Assembly (NCBI GenBank): GCA_002375495.1
Contig: DFLU01000005.1
Location: 275,594 to 339,593 of the forward strand
Origin: Flavobacteriaceae bacterium UBA3611
GTDB taxonomy: Bacteria > Bacteroidota > Bacteroidia > Flavobacteriales > Flavobacteriaceae
DNA: 64,000 nt
Direction: 5' to 3'
Shown: piece by piece, positions 44,006 to 52,302 of the stretch
How the letters are laid out: the number at the start of each line of letters is the position of its first letter
Numbering within the stretch: the stretch's first letter is position 1
Translations under genes and position numbers: made by a program
Notes under the pieces: generated by a model
The model's input: only the letters and a program-made list of their open reading frames with translations
What the model was told of the DNA's origin: nothing
The model's database searches: none

Positions 44006-45538
44006 TTACTTTTTGACGCGTTCTAAACGATAAAAATCTTTGCGTCGATCTTTTAGATTTTTTACTGCTCCAAAAGAGTGGAGCTCTCTAAGCAGACCCA
44101 AATCTACGTCTGCCACCAAAATCATTTCTGCGTTTGCCGTTGCTTCTGCCTTAATACCATTGCTCGGAAAGGAGAAATCACAAGGTGTAAATACCGCAGA
44201 TTGGGCGTATTGAATGTCCATGTTATGCACATTCGGTAAATTACCTACACTGCCTGAAATAGCGACATAGCATTCATTCTCAATCGCTCTGGCTTGTGCA
44301 CACAAACGCACTCTAGAATATCCATTTTGTGTGTCTGTAAGGAAAGGCACAAAAAGGATGTCCATACCCTCATCTGCCAATAATCTAGACAATTCTGGAA
44401 ATTCAGAGTCATAACAAATCAAGATTCCGATTTTTCCACAATCGGTATCGAAGGTTTGTAATTTGTTGCCATTCTGCATCCCCCAAACCTTTACCTCATC
44501 TGGGGTACAATGTATTTTTTCATACCGCTCAACGCTTCCATCCCTTCGACATAAGTATCCAACATTATACAACTTATTGCGTACCAATTCTGGCATGCTA
44601 CCCGTTATGATGTTGATGTTATAGGAAATAGATAACTGCGATAGTCTTTGGGTGATTTCCTTTGTATACTTTGCCAATTCTCGAATGGCGTCAGACTCTC
44701 CCATCGCGTTAAACTTTGCCATTAACGGCGCATTGAAAAACTCTGGAAATACAGCAAAATCGCTACGATACCCGGCAACACTATCAATAAAATATTCAGC
44801 TTGGTGCATTAAATCTTCGAGCCCGTCATAGCGTCGCATCTGCCATTGTATGAGCCCGAGTCGAACCACGCTTTTCACTGCACTCGGTTTTTTTGTGGGT
44901 TTGGTATAATAAATATTATCCCATTCCATAAGCACGGCAAATTCTTCAGAAGCTTTATCGCCTTCTAAATAATTTTTTAGCACACGCACCGGGTGAAAAT
45001 CGTTTGAAATTTGAAAGTTTAACACAGGGTCGTCAATCTCTTTGCGTTTTACTTTTTCAATATATTGCTTGGGAGAAAATTTATCTGAATGCAAATGATA
45101 ATTCGGCATTCTTCCACCAAAAACAATACTTTTCAAATTTAAATTTTCACAAAGCTCCTTTCGGTAGTCATACAAACGCCTTCCTAAACGCAAGCCCCTA
45201 AAATTGGGCTTAATAAAAACATCGATACCGTAAAGCACATCCCCTTCGGGGTCATGAATTTTAAAATTTGGGTCGTCGGTAATATCGTTGTACGTATGTT
45301 GATTGTCAATTTTATCGTAGTCTACTATCAATGAGAGTGCGCAACCCGCGATTTCACCATCTACTTTGATCACCACCTGACCTTCAGGAAAAATAGAGAT
45401 CAGCCGACCTATTTCGTCTAATTTCCAATACGAATTTGGCAATCCACCATATGCTTCAATAGTTGCTTCTTTGAGCGCCTCATAGTCTTGAAGGCTCAAG
45501 AATTTTAATTCAATATTTTCAATTTTTGAAAGATCCAT
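44006..45538 (-). CDS. GNAT acetyltransferase-nitrilase (carbon-nitrogen hydrolase) fusion
   Basis: A 510-residue two-domain cytoplasmic enzyme. Residues 1 to about 200 are a GNAT acyltransferase (KPNFRGLRLGRRLYDYRKEL is the acetyl-CoA loop). Residues 225-505 are a nitrilase-superfamily amidase with the triad Glu in VFPEFFNAP, Lys in EKIHCTPDE and Cys in ILICYDSEFPE. The gene starts ten bases after the deoxyhypusine-synthase-like gene, so it belongs to the polyamine operon. Acylating and de-acylating a polyamine or an amine product is an attractive guess. The fusion is known in databases by architecture, but its substrate is not known to me. Confidence 0.88.
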   Translation of the reverse strand: MDLSKIENIELKFLSLQDYEALKEATIEAYGGLPNSYWKLDEIGRLISIFPEGQVVIKVDGEIAGCALSLIVDYDKIDNQHTYNDITDDPNFKIHDPEGDVLYGIDVFIKPNFRGLRLGRRLYDYRKELCENLNLKSIVFGGRMPNYHLHSDKFSPKQYIEKVKRKEIDDPVLNFQISNDFHPVRVLKNYLEGDKASEEFAVLMEWDNIYYTKPTKKPSAVKSVVRLGLIQWQMRRYDGLEDLMHQAEYFIDSVAGYRSDFAVFPEFFNAPLMAKFNAMGESDAIRELAKYTKEITQRLSQLSISYNINIITGSMPELVRNKLYNVGYLCRRDGSVERYEKIHCTPDEVKVWGMQNGNKLQTFDTDCGKIGILICYDSEFPELSRLLADEGMDILFVPFLTDTQNGYSRVRLCAQARAIENECYVAISGSVGNLPNVHNMDIQYAQSAVFTPCDFSFPSNGIKAEATANAEMILVADVDLGLLRELHSFGAVKNLKDRRKDFYRLERVKK

Positions 45539-45548
45539 TGGTGCTAAT

Positions 45549-46523
45549 TTACATTCCTAGAAGGTAAGCGAAAATTAAGGGCGCCACAATAGTAGCATCA
45601 CTTTCTATGATAAATTTTGGCGTATCGATATCTAGTTTGCCCCAGGTTATCTTTTCGTTGGGTACGGCTCCTGAATAACTTCCGTAGCTCGTTGTAGAAT
45701 CTGAAATCTGGCAGAAATAGCTCCAGAAAGGTGTATCAGTACGTTCCATATCTTGATATAACATAGGTACTACGCAAATAGGGAAATCGCCAGCGATACC
45801 TCCACCGATTTGGAAAAACCCGATGCCTTTTTCAGAATTATCAGTATACCAATCTGCAAGGAAGGTCATGTATTCAATTCCGCTTTTCATGGTAGACGCT
45901 TTCAATTCACCTTTTAGCACATAGCTTGCAAAAATGTTACCCATCGTGCTGTCTTCCCAACCCGGGCAAACAATCGGTACGTTTTTTTCAGCAGCGGCAT
46001 ACATCCAACTATCTTTTAAATCGATCTCGTAATGTTGTTCTAACACCCCGCTAAGCAACAATTTGTACATATATTCATGCGGAAGGTGTCTTTCGCCCTT
46101 TGCTTCGGCATCTTTCCAAATTTTTACAATATGCTCTTGTATTCTTCGGAAAGCTTCTTCTTCAGGAATACAGGTATCAGTAACACGATTTAGGCCCTTT
46201 TCGAGCAAGTCCCATTCATCTTTTGCTGTGAGGTCTCGGTAATTCGGAACGCGCTTGTAATGGCTGTGTGCTACCAAATTCATGATATCTTCTTCTAGAT
46301 TGGCACCCGTACACGAAATGATATGCACTTTGTCCTGACGAATCATTTCAGCAAAAATTTTACCCAATTCGGCTGTGCTCATCGCTCCTGCCAACGACAC
46401 CAACATTTTGGCGCCACCGTTCAGCTGATCTTCGTAGCCTTTGGCCGCATCTACCAACGCTGCAGCGTTAAAGTGTAAGTAATATTTTTGAATGAATTCT
46501 GAAATCGCTCCTTTGTTAGTCAT
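45549..46523 (-). CDS. Deoxyhypusine synthase-like protein, probable homospermidine synthase
   Basis: A 324-residue protein of the deoxyhypusine synthase family. Lys296 in ITWGKLDID matches the catalytic Lys of the SWGKI motif in the eukaryotic enzyme, and HIISCTGANLEEDIMN and GFFQIGGGIAGDFPI are NAD- and substrate-site segments. Bacteria lack the eIF5A target, and characterised bacterial relatives form homospermidine, the main polyamine of many Flavobacteriaceae. I take ATG 46523; it overlaps the agmatinase stop by eight bases (ATGACTAA), a sign of coupling. The gene sits in an arginine decarboxylase-agmatinase operon, which supplies putrescine. Confidence 0.9.
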   Translation of the reverse strand: MTNKGAISEFIQKYYLHFNAAALVDAAKGYEDQLNGGAKMLVSLAGAMSTAELGKIFAEMIRQDKVHIISCTGANLEEDIMNLVAHSHYKRVPNYRDLTAKDEWDLLEKGLNRVTDTCIPEEEAFRRIQEHIVKIWKDAEAKGERHLPHEYMYKLLLSGVLEQHYEIDLKDSWMYAAAEKNVPIVCPGWEDSTMGNIFASYVLKGELKASTMKSGIEYMTFLADWYTDNSEKGIGFFQIGGGIAGDFPICVVPMLYQDMERTDTPFWSYFCQISDSTTSYGSYSGAVPNEKITWGKLDIDTPKFIIESDATIVAPLIFAYLLGM

Positions 46524-47448
46524 TGTTGCTATCTTTAAATTTTGTGATTGTATTTTTTTCTTGGTTGAAATTGCTCTCAAACTCTTCACCAGCATCTTCA
46601 CCAGCAAACTTGTAGCTCAACATTTTATAGTAGAGTTTTGCTGCAAGAAAATCTGACGACTTATCCTCTTCCCTTGGGCACAATTCAACAATGTCGAAAC
46701 CTACTACGTTCTTTTCTTCAAAAACTTGTCGCAGGAAATCCAACGTTTCATACCATAGCAATCCGCCAGGCTCTGGTGTGCCCGTAGAAGGCATAATTGA
46801 CGGATCTAAAGCATCTAAGTCGAAGGTAATAAAAACATTATCGCCTAACGCTTCAATAACATTATCCATCCAATATTCATCGGTAGCCATATCGTGTGCA
46901 AACCACGTTTTATCTTCATCCAACACGGTAGTTTCAGCCACATCCATACTGCGAATACCCACTTGTATTAAATTAGTGGTTTGGCTCGCTTCGTAGACGG
47001 CACAAGCATGGTTACATGAGGATCCTTCATACTCCTTTCGTAAATCGGCATGGGCGTCTATATGTAAAACTGTAAGGTTGTCGAAGCACTCATTAAAAGC
47101 CCGTATGGTGCCTATTGAAATACTGTGTTCACCACCAAAGATGGTAACAAACTTATTACGTAAGATAAACTCTTTTGTTTTTTTATGAACGGCGTCTACA
47201 ACGGCTTCTGGCGAGCTGTTTTCTGTGATGGCATCTGCAAGATACACTCCTTGTCTGTATACCTCAGTCTGCGTTTCAATATCATACAATTCCATATTCT
47301 CTGAGGCATGCAAAAAGGCATCCGGTCCTTTATCTGCCCCTTTTTGAAAGGTGCTTGTACCATCATAAGGTACTGGAATTAAAACAATTTTAGATGTTTC
47401 AAGTGCAGCATGCTCTTTGGCGATGCCTGCGTACGTTTTTGTATTCAT
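46516..47448 (-). CDS. speB: Agmatinase
   Basis: Hydrolyses agmatine to putrescine and urea in the cytoplasm. The 310-residue ureohydrolase has the two-manganese site: FGGEHSISIG, LHIDAHADLR and TFDLDALDPS, followed by STGTPEPGGLLWYE. It starts eight bases after the arginine decarboxylase stop codon and overlaps the deoxyhypusine-synthase-like gene by eight bases, so the three are a tight operon. GTSTFQKGADKGPDAFL is also a family signature. Confidence 0.95.
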   Translation of the reverse strand: MNTKTYAGIAKEHAALETSKIVLIPVPYDGTSTFQKGADKGPDAFLHASENMELYDIETQTEVYRQGVYLADAITENSSPEAVVDAVHKKTKEFILRNKFVTIFGGEHSISIGTIRAFNECFDNLTVLHIDAHADLRKEYEGSSCNHACAVYEASQTTNLIQVGIRSMDVAETTVLDEDKTWFAHDMATDEYWMDNVIEALGDNVFITFDLDALDPSIMPSTGTPEPGGLLWYETLDFLRQVFEEKNVVGFDIVELCPREEDKSSDFLAAKLYYKMLSYKFAGEDAGEEFESNFNQEKNTITKFKDSNND

Positions 47449-47456
47449 TGTTACGA

Positions 47457-48905
47457 TTAGTTCTTTGTAAATTCTAATTGATCTTTTGTGTTTTTTTCTT
47501 CTGAACTCACGTTTCCGTAGCCTAGGATACCGAGTAGCTGATCGCTTGTTTGTTGTTCTGAAAAGAGTCGCGTTGTAATGTTTCCGTCGTCATCTTTATC
47601 AACCAAAACATGCTTAGGACTCGGAATCAGACAATGTTGAAGTCCGCCAAAACCACCTATAGTTTCTTGATATGCTCCCGTGTTAAAAAAACCAATGTAC
47701 AACGGCTTTTCTTTTTTAAACTTCGGAAGGTAAATTGCATTCATGTGTTGCTCACTGTTGTAATAATCGTCGCTATCGCAGGTAAGTCCGCCCAATAACA
47801 CACGCTCGTATTCATCTTCCCAACGGTTAATGGCCATCATGATGAAGCGTTTGCTGATAGCCCAAGTATCTGGTAAGGTTGTGATAAATGATGAGTTAAT
47901 CATGTTCCATTTTTCACGGTCGTTTTGTTGTTTTTGGTATAGTATCTCGTAAATCGCTCCGCCGCTTTCCCCTACTGTAAAACTTCCAAATTCAGTAAAA
48001 ATATTAGGTACTGGCACTTCAGCCTCGGCACAAGTAACATTAATCTGATTGATGATTTCGTTAATCATGTATTCATAATCATACTCGAATGCCAATGAAT
48101 TCTTTATCGGGAAACCACCTCCAATATTTAGACTATCTAATGACGGGCATACTTTTTTAAGTCTGGTATACACTTTTAGGCATTTTACCAATTCGTTCCA
48201 GTAGTATGCATTGTCACGAATACCTGTATTGATGAAAAAGTGTAGCATTTTTAATTCTACTTTTTCATTGTTCTTGATCTGTTCCTCATAAAAAGGGACG
48301 ATATTTCTATAGCCAATACCAAGTCTAGAAGTATAGAACTCGAATTTTGGTTCTTCTTCGGAAGCGATTCTAATTCCTACTTTAAACTCTCCAGTAATTT
48401 CATTAGACAGCAAAGAGAGTTCTTCATAGTTATCGATTACCGGAATGCAGTTTTCATGCCCATTGTTGATGAGTCGCGCAATGTTCTGAATGTATTGGTC
48501 ACGTTTAAAACCATTGCACACCACATAGGTTTGGTCGGTAATTTTACCTTCAGCCTTTAGGTTTTCAACAATATTGATGTCGAATGCTGAAGAAGTTTCA
48601 ATATGGATATCGTTCTTAAGCGCTTCATTCAGTACATGTTTGAAATGTGAGCTTTTGGTGCAATAACAATAGTTATATTTTCCTTTATAGTCATTTTTTT
48701 CAATAGCATCGCCAAACCATTTTTTGGCACGTAGAATATTATCTGAAATTTTTGGAAGGTAGGTAAACTTTAAGGGTGCTCCATATTGTGCTACCAACTC
48801 CATTAAATCGATGTCGTGGAAGGTTAATGTGTCTTCCTTAAGTTTAAATTCTGGTTGGGGAAAATCATACGTCTGATTGATCAGATCGATGTATTTAGTA
48901 TTCAT
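47457..48905 (-). CDS. speA: Biosynthetic arginine decarboxylase, fold-III PLP enzyme
   Basis: Decarboxylates arginine to agmatine, the first step of this polyamine route. The 482-residue protein has the alanine-racemase-like PLP fold: Lys84 in YCYCTKSSHFKHVL binds PLP, HIETSSAFDI and LNIGGGFPIK form the cofactor phosphate site, and GGLTCDSDDYY near residue 372 carries the CD substrate motif of the dimer interface. The assignment to arginine, not diaminopimelate or ornithine, rests on the agmatinase gene that follows by eight bases. It has a long upstream leader with its own promoter. Confidence 0.93.
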   Translation of the reverse strand: MNTKYIDLINQTYDFPQPEFKLKEDTLTFHDIDLMELVAQYGAPLKFTYLPKISDNILRAKKWFGDAIEKNDYKGKYNYCYCTKSSHFKHVLNEALKNDIHIETSSAFDINIVENLKAEGKITDQTYVVCNGFKRDQYIQNIARLINNGHENCIPVIDNYEELSLLSNEITGEFKVGIRIASEEEPKFEFYTSRLGIGYRNIVPFYEEQIKNNEKVELKMLHFFINTGIRDNAYYWNELVKCLKVYTRLKKVCPSLDSLNIGGGFPIKNSLAFEYDYEYMINEIINQINVTCAEAEVPVPNIFTEFGSFTVGESGGAIYEILYQKQQNDREKWNMINSSFITTLPDTWAISKRFIMMAINRWEDEYERVLLGGLTCDSDDYYNSEQHMNAIYLPKFKKEKPLYIGFFNTGAYQETIGGFGGLQHCLIPSPKHVLVDKDDDGNITTRLFSEQQTSDQLLGILGYGNVSSEEKNTKDQLEFTKN

Positions 48906-48994
48906 GTTGTTGTTTTTGGTATTTAAAAGTAACTCATAGATGTATCGATTCCACAGTTAAGGAGTAGAATAACAATAATTTAACGCAGTTAACC

Positions 48995-49162
48995 TTAGAT
49001 ACGGATTGGGTTTAGCCAGTAAGCCAAACGGGTGGCGATACCCTTGGTCTTTATTACCGGGCCATCAATTTTTGGAGTAACGGAAGCTAGCTTTAAATTT
49101 CGGTTTTCTGCCTTGCAGTCTGTTTTTGAATATGACTTCCTAATCTTCAAAAACCCGAACAT
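48995..49162 (-). CDS. Possible small basic leader protein upstream of speA
   Basis: A 55-residue open frame inside the leader of speA, starting at ATG 49162 about 40 bases after the promoter and ending 89 bases before speA. It begins MFGFLKIRKSYSKTDCKAEN and is rich in Lys and Arg. I do not recognise a family. It might be an upstream regulatory peptide, a small basic protein, or chance. The ATG is well placed relative to the promoter, which argues for translation. Confidence 0.45.
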   Translation of the reverse strand: MFGFLKIRKSYSKTDCKAENRNLKLASVTPKIDGPVIKTKGIATRLAYWLNPIRI

Positions 49163-49198
49163 AGAAACTGGGTTCAATTTGTTCAGCTAAAAGTGGCG

Positions 49199-49228
49199 CA
49201 AATGTAATTTATTTTTTGATTTGGCAAA
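49199..49228 (-). promoter_or_regulatory. Promoter upstream of speA and its leader
   Basis: On the minus strand TTTG (49225-49228) and TACATTTG (49199-49206) are 18 bases apart, a good match to the TTTG / TAnnTTTG promoter. Transcription would give a leader of about 290 bases before speA. Confidence 0.65.
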
Positions 49229-49263
49229 TTATTTTTATGAGAATTTAAATAATTGGAGCGCAT

Positions 49264-49293
49264 AAAAAAAGTTCCACCCAAGGTGGAACTTTT
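49264..49293 (-). terminator. Terminator of the pseudouridine synthase gene
   Basis: AAAAGTTCCACC and GGTGGAACTTTT form a perfect 12-bp stem with loop CAA, running into T residues on the minus strand. It lies 22 bases after the stop codon and isolates the speA leader from upstream transcription. Confidence 0.88.
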
Positions 49294-49314
49294 CTATCTA
49301 AATATTTCGTTTTA

Positions 49315-50226
49315 CTACAGCATTGAAAAAAGTTCAACTTCTTGTTTGGTTAAAATCTTCCAGCGCCCTCTTGGCAAGTCTTTTTTGGTTAGATGTGCTA
49401 TGGTTACGCAATCTACTTTTACGACATTGTACCCTAAGTGGTCAAAAATAGTACGTATCAAGCTGTTCCCCATATTCTTGATTTTAAGTCCGACTTCCTT
49501 TTTAGGGGCATTAGTAACATAACTGATTTCTTCTACGAATACCTTTTCACCATCTACCAGCAATCCTTCTCTGATTTTATCTAAGTCTGCTGCTTTTAGG
49601 TTTTTGTCCAATTCAATATGAAACAAGCGTTCCATCCCTTTGTTATGCAGTTTTTTCATCAGCGCATCATCGTTGGTAAATAGTATGAGCCCCGTCGCAT
49701 TTCTACCCAATCTGCCTACAGGTTTTACATTGGCAGTTGTAGCATTGCTTATAAGGTCCATTACCGTAAGTCCTTTACTATCGCTCGTCGTTGTGGCAAC
49801 AGATTTCGGTTTATTGAGCAAAATGTATGTATCTGGCTCAGGGCTAATACGTCTGCCGTCAAAGCGCACGTCGTCTGTTCGCTGTACTTTGTGACCCATT
49901 TCGTTCACTATCTTGCCGTTTACGGTAACCAAGCCAGTGGCAATATAGGTGTCTGCCTCCCGTCTAGAACAAATGCCACTATTGGCGATGTACTTGTTTA
50001 AGCGGATGCCATCAGGGCGTGCTGTCGATTTCTTTGTATTTGTATTCGGTTTTCCTTCGGTTTTCGAACCAGCTGTATGCTTGGTTGGGGCACCACCACG
50101 GCCAGTCGGTTTATTTCTATTTTCACCTTTTAACGGTGCATTACCACGAGCACTACTTTTGCCCTTGGTTGTATTGTTTCCTCTTCCTGAAGTCTTTCCT
50201 TTTCTACTATTATCTTGTCTGCTCAT
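49315..50226 (-). CDS. RluB/RsuA-family pseudouridine synthase homologue lacking the catalytic Asp
   Basis: A 303-residue protein. Residues 1-75 are a low-complexity basic tail rich in Gly, Lys, Arg and Thr, then an S4 RNA-binding domain (RLNKYIANSGICSRREADTY) and the pseudouridine synthase fold (YILLNKPKSVATTT). The family catalytic motif GRLDxxTxG reads GRLGRNATG here, with Gly174 in place of the essential Asp. The later RNA-contact segment, usually NRQVRRMFE, reads NSLIRTIFD. Both changes suggest an inactive or altered enzyme that still binds rRNA. The tail resembles that of active flavobacterial RluB proteins. It has a strong terminator of its own. Confidence 0.85.
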   Translation of the reverse strand: MSRQDNSRKGKTSGRGNNTTKGKSSARGNAPLKGENRNKPTGRGGAPTKHTAGSKTEGKPNTNTKKSTARPDGIRLNKYIANSGICSRREADTYIATGLVTVNGKIVNEMGHKVQRTDDVRFDGRRISPEPDTYILLNKPKSVATTTSDSKGLTVMDLISNATTANVKPVGRLGRNATGLILFTNDDALMKKLHNKGMERLFHIELDKNLKAADLDKIREGLLVDGEKVFVEEISYVTNAPKKEVGLKIKNMGNSLIRTIFDHLGYNVVKVDCVTIAHLTKKDLPRGRWKILTKQEVELFSML

Positions 50227-50231
50227 GCTTA

Positions 50232-50249
50232 TGCCCGCAAAGGCGGGTA
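50232..50249. other. Hairpin just upstream of the pseudouridine synthase start
   Basis: TGCCCGC and GCGGGTA form a seven-bp stem (one G-T pair) with loop AAAG, six bases upstream of the ATG on the minus strand. It would lie in the 5' end of the message and could affect ribosome access. Confidence 0.45.
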
Positions 50250-50328
50250 CCTCTTTTAAAACACTAAAAATTAGTGCGTTGTTATTTTTTGCAAAGATAA
50301 AGAAGCTTTCGGCTAAAAGCTATAGGCT

Positions 50329-51291
50329 TTATGCTTTATCTTCAAAAAACACCGTAGATTGTCGTTCGGTATTAACCGTAAGCTTTGTGACATCGGGCCT
50401 TGAATAGTGCCCAACGGGGTCAAAATTCTGTCGCTCTTCATACACACGGTTAAAATCGAGTGTATGGTAGCTATTCCCTTCTTCGTTCAAAATTGGTTCA
50501 ATGATCCATTCACCATCGGGTCCAGCGATACAACTACCCCCATTTGCGAGCACTTTTGGAGCGTTTTCTAAAATGAGATCGAGATGAGGAGTATCATCGG
50601 GGAAGTCGCTCACAGTCATCAAAGACGAGACTGAAATGGCAAAACTACGCGATTCGCGAGCGATAAATCGGGTGATATCTTTTGTGTTATGGTCGCTGCC
50701 GGGCCATACGGCCACGTGCAGGTTTTCACCCTGCCCGTAGAGCGCAGCTCTTGGCAGCGGCATCCAATTTTCCCAGCAGTTAAGTCCGCCAACGGTAAAT
50801 TCCTTTAACTTATGTACCCGTAGTCCATGTCCGTCTCCTGGTGCCCATGTAAGGCGCTCATCATAGGTAGGCTGTAATTTGCGATGCACACTTTGTATTT
50901 TTCCATTTTCTGAAATATAAACCAACGAGGCATAAATACTGTGTCCTCCTCTATCTGTTGGGCGTTCAATAACTCCTAAGTAGATTGCGATTTTGTGCTT
51001 CTGGGCCAGTTCACAAATGGAATCTAAATCACCATTTTCAATAGTTACTGCGTTGCGAACGTAATGGGCATGTAACTCCTTATTTATCTTAGTATCCCAA
51101 TGCGCCCCGTCTGTTAAGGCGAGCCAAAATGGATAGCCCGGCAAAAGAGCTTCACCAAACACGATAAGCTCAGTGTTATTCTCTGCAGCTTCTTTTATTT
51201 GATATTCAATTTTTTGAAGTGTTGCCTGCTTATTGAGCCATACTGGGGAGATTTGGGCGAGCGCTACATTGAGGAGGTGTTTCTTTTGCAT
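50329..51291 (-). CDS. Nitrilase
   Basis: A 320-residue nitrilase-superfamily enzyme of the true nitrilase branch, which converts organic nitriles to acids and ammonia. The triad is Glu in FGEALLPGYPFW, Lys in VHRKLQPTYDER and Cys in GGLNCWENWMPLPR; the CWEN context is characteristic of nitrilases and not amidases. It is soluble with no signal peptide. Its neighbours are the pseudouridine synthase homologue and a UbiA prenyltransferase on the same strand, with gaps of about 90-100 bases, so it may be a separate transcript. The natural nitrile is unknown. Confidence 0.9.
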   Translation of the reverse strand: MQKKHLLNVALAQISPVWLNKQATLQKIEYQIKEAAENNTELIVFGEALLPGYPFWLALTDGAHWDTKINKELHAHYVRNAVTIENGDLDSICELAQKHKIAIYLGVIERPTDRGGHSIYASLVYISENGKIQSVHRKLQPTYDERLTWAPGDGHGLRVHKLKEFTVGGLNCWENWMPLPRAALYGQGENLHVAVWPGSDHNTKDITRFIARESRSFAISVSSLMTVSDFPDDTPHLDLILENAPKVLANGGSCIAGPDGEWIIEPILNEEGNSYHTLDFNRVYEERQNFDPVGHYSRPDVTKLTVNTERQSTVFFEDKA

Positions 51292-51384
51292 GATTTAAAG
51301 TTACTATTTTCGAGGATTGAATGCCAAAATACTTTTGACTTTCAGGTCCAACCAATATTTAAGTTAAGGAGCGCTTCGTCAGAT

Positions 51385-52290
51385 TTATCCAAAGCGACTC
51401 AAGACCAGATCAACATCAATGAGCACAATACTGAAGACCCCTACTACGATAATTAGTTTTAGAATATTGTGTAAAATGATGTAATGGAGTTTTCGTGCCG
51501 ATTTCCACAGTACGAAATCGAATATTGCCAACGCCACGATACTTCCGAAGAAATAATAGTTCATATAGCCTATTTCGAATTTGGTAAGTAAAAGAACAGT
51601 TGGCACCAAGGTTACAACACTCAACATTGTTAACATCCGTTTTGAAAGCTTTTCACCATATACCACGGGAATAGTACGATAGTTCTGAACCAAGTCTCCT
51701 TTCAAATTTTCTAAGTCTTTGGTGAGTTCCCGCATTGAAATCAATAAGAACAAAAAAGTAGCGTGCACAAAAATAACCACATCAAAATTTCGATAGTAGA
51801 TAAATACGGCAAAAAACGGTATTACGGCCAAAATTGCAGCAGTAATGTTCCCTATAAAAACGTACTTTTTCAATTTATGCGAGTAAAACCAAATGGCAAA
51901 AATATAAATTGAAAAAAAGAGCACGGCCTTAAAACTCACATAACTCGCGAAAATCACCGATAGGAAATTAAGCACAAAATAGCTCGTGAGTTTGGTTTGC
52001 TGGCTCACCAGCTTATCTAGCATGGTCTTGTGTGGTCTGTTGATTACATCCTTTTCAGAGTCGTAAAAACTATTTATAATGTATCCTCCGGCAATGGCCG
52101 AGGCAGAGGCCAGCACTAACATTAACAAGTTGGGATCTAGTAAAACTGTTCGTGCCGGTAAATTGGGAGCCAAGATATACACCGAAGTAAGATATTGGGC
52201 CAATACGATCACCAGGATATTGTAGCCCCTGACGATTGAAAACAGGCTGAAAAACTTCAATAGAAAGTATTTCTGTTTTCGGGTGAACAT
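51385..52290 (-). CDS. UbiA-family prenyltransferase (GGGP synthase-like)
   Basis: A 301-residue polytopic inner-membrane prenyltransferase with about eight hydrophobic helices. The two Asp-rich motifs are NSFYDSEKDVINRP near residue 73 and RELTKDLENLKGD near residue 188, which bind the prenyl diphosphate. It resembles the group annotated as geranylgeranylglycerol-phosphate geranylgeranyltransferase in flavobacteria. It starts 12 bases after the mevalonate kinase stop codon, so it is probably fed by this isoprenoid operon. The acceptor is uncertain. Confidence 0.88.
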   Translation of the reverse strand: MFTRKQKYFLLKFFSLFSIVRGYNILVIVLAQYLTSVYILAPNLPARTVLLDPNLLMLVLASASAIAGGYIINSFYDSEKDVINRPHKTMLDKLVSQQTKLTSYFVLNFLSVIFASYVSFKAVLFFSIYIFAIWFYSHKLKKYVFIGNITAAILAVIPFFAVFIYYRNFDVVIFVHATFLFLLISMRELTKDLENLKGDLVQNYRTIPVVYGEKLSKRMLTMLSVVTLVPTVLLLTKFEIGYMNYYFFGSIVALAIFDFVLWKSARKLHYIILHNILKLIIVVGVFSIVLIDVDLVLSRFG

Positions 52291-52302
52291 GTAAGATTGG
52301 GT

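Larger units (their letters stand above)
48906..49314. other. 409-base leader and intergenic region upstream of speA
   Basis: The region between speA and the pseudouridine synthase gene. It contains a minus-strand promoter at 49199-49228, a possible 55-codon reading frame (48995-49162, minus), about 90 bases of sequence just upstream of speA with no hairpin I can support, and the terminator of the upstream pseudouridine synthase gene at 49264-49293. Confidence 0.75.
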
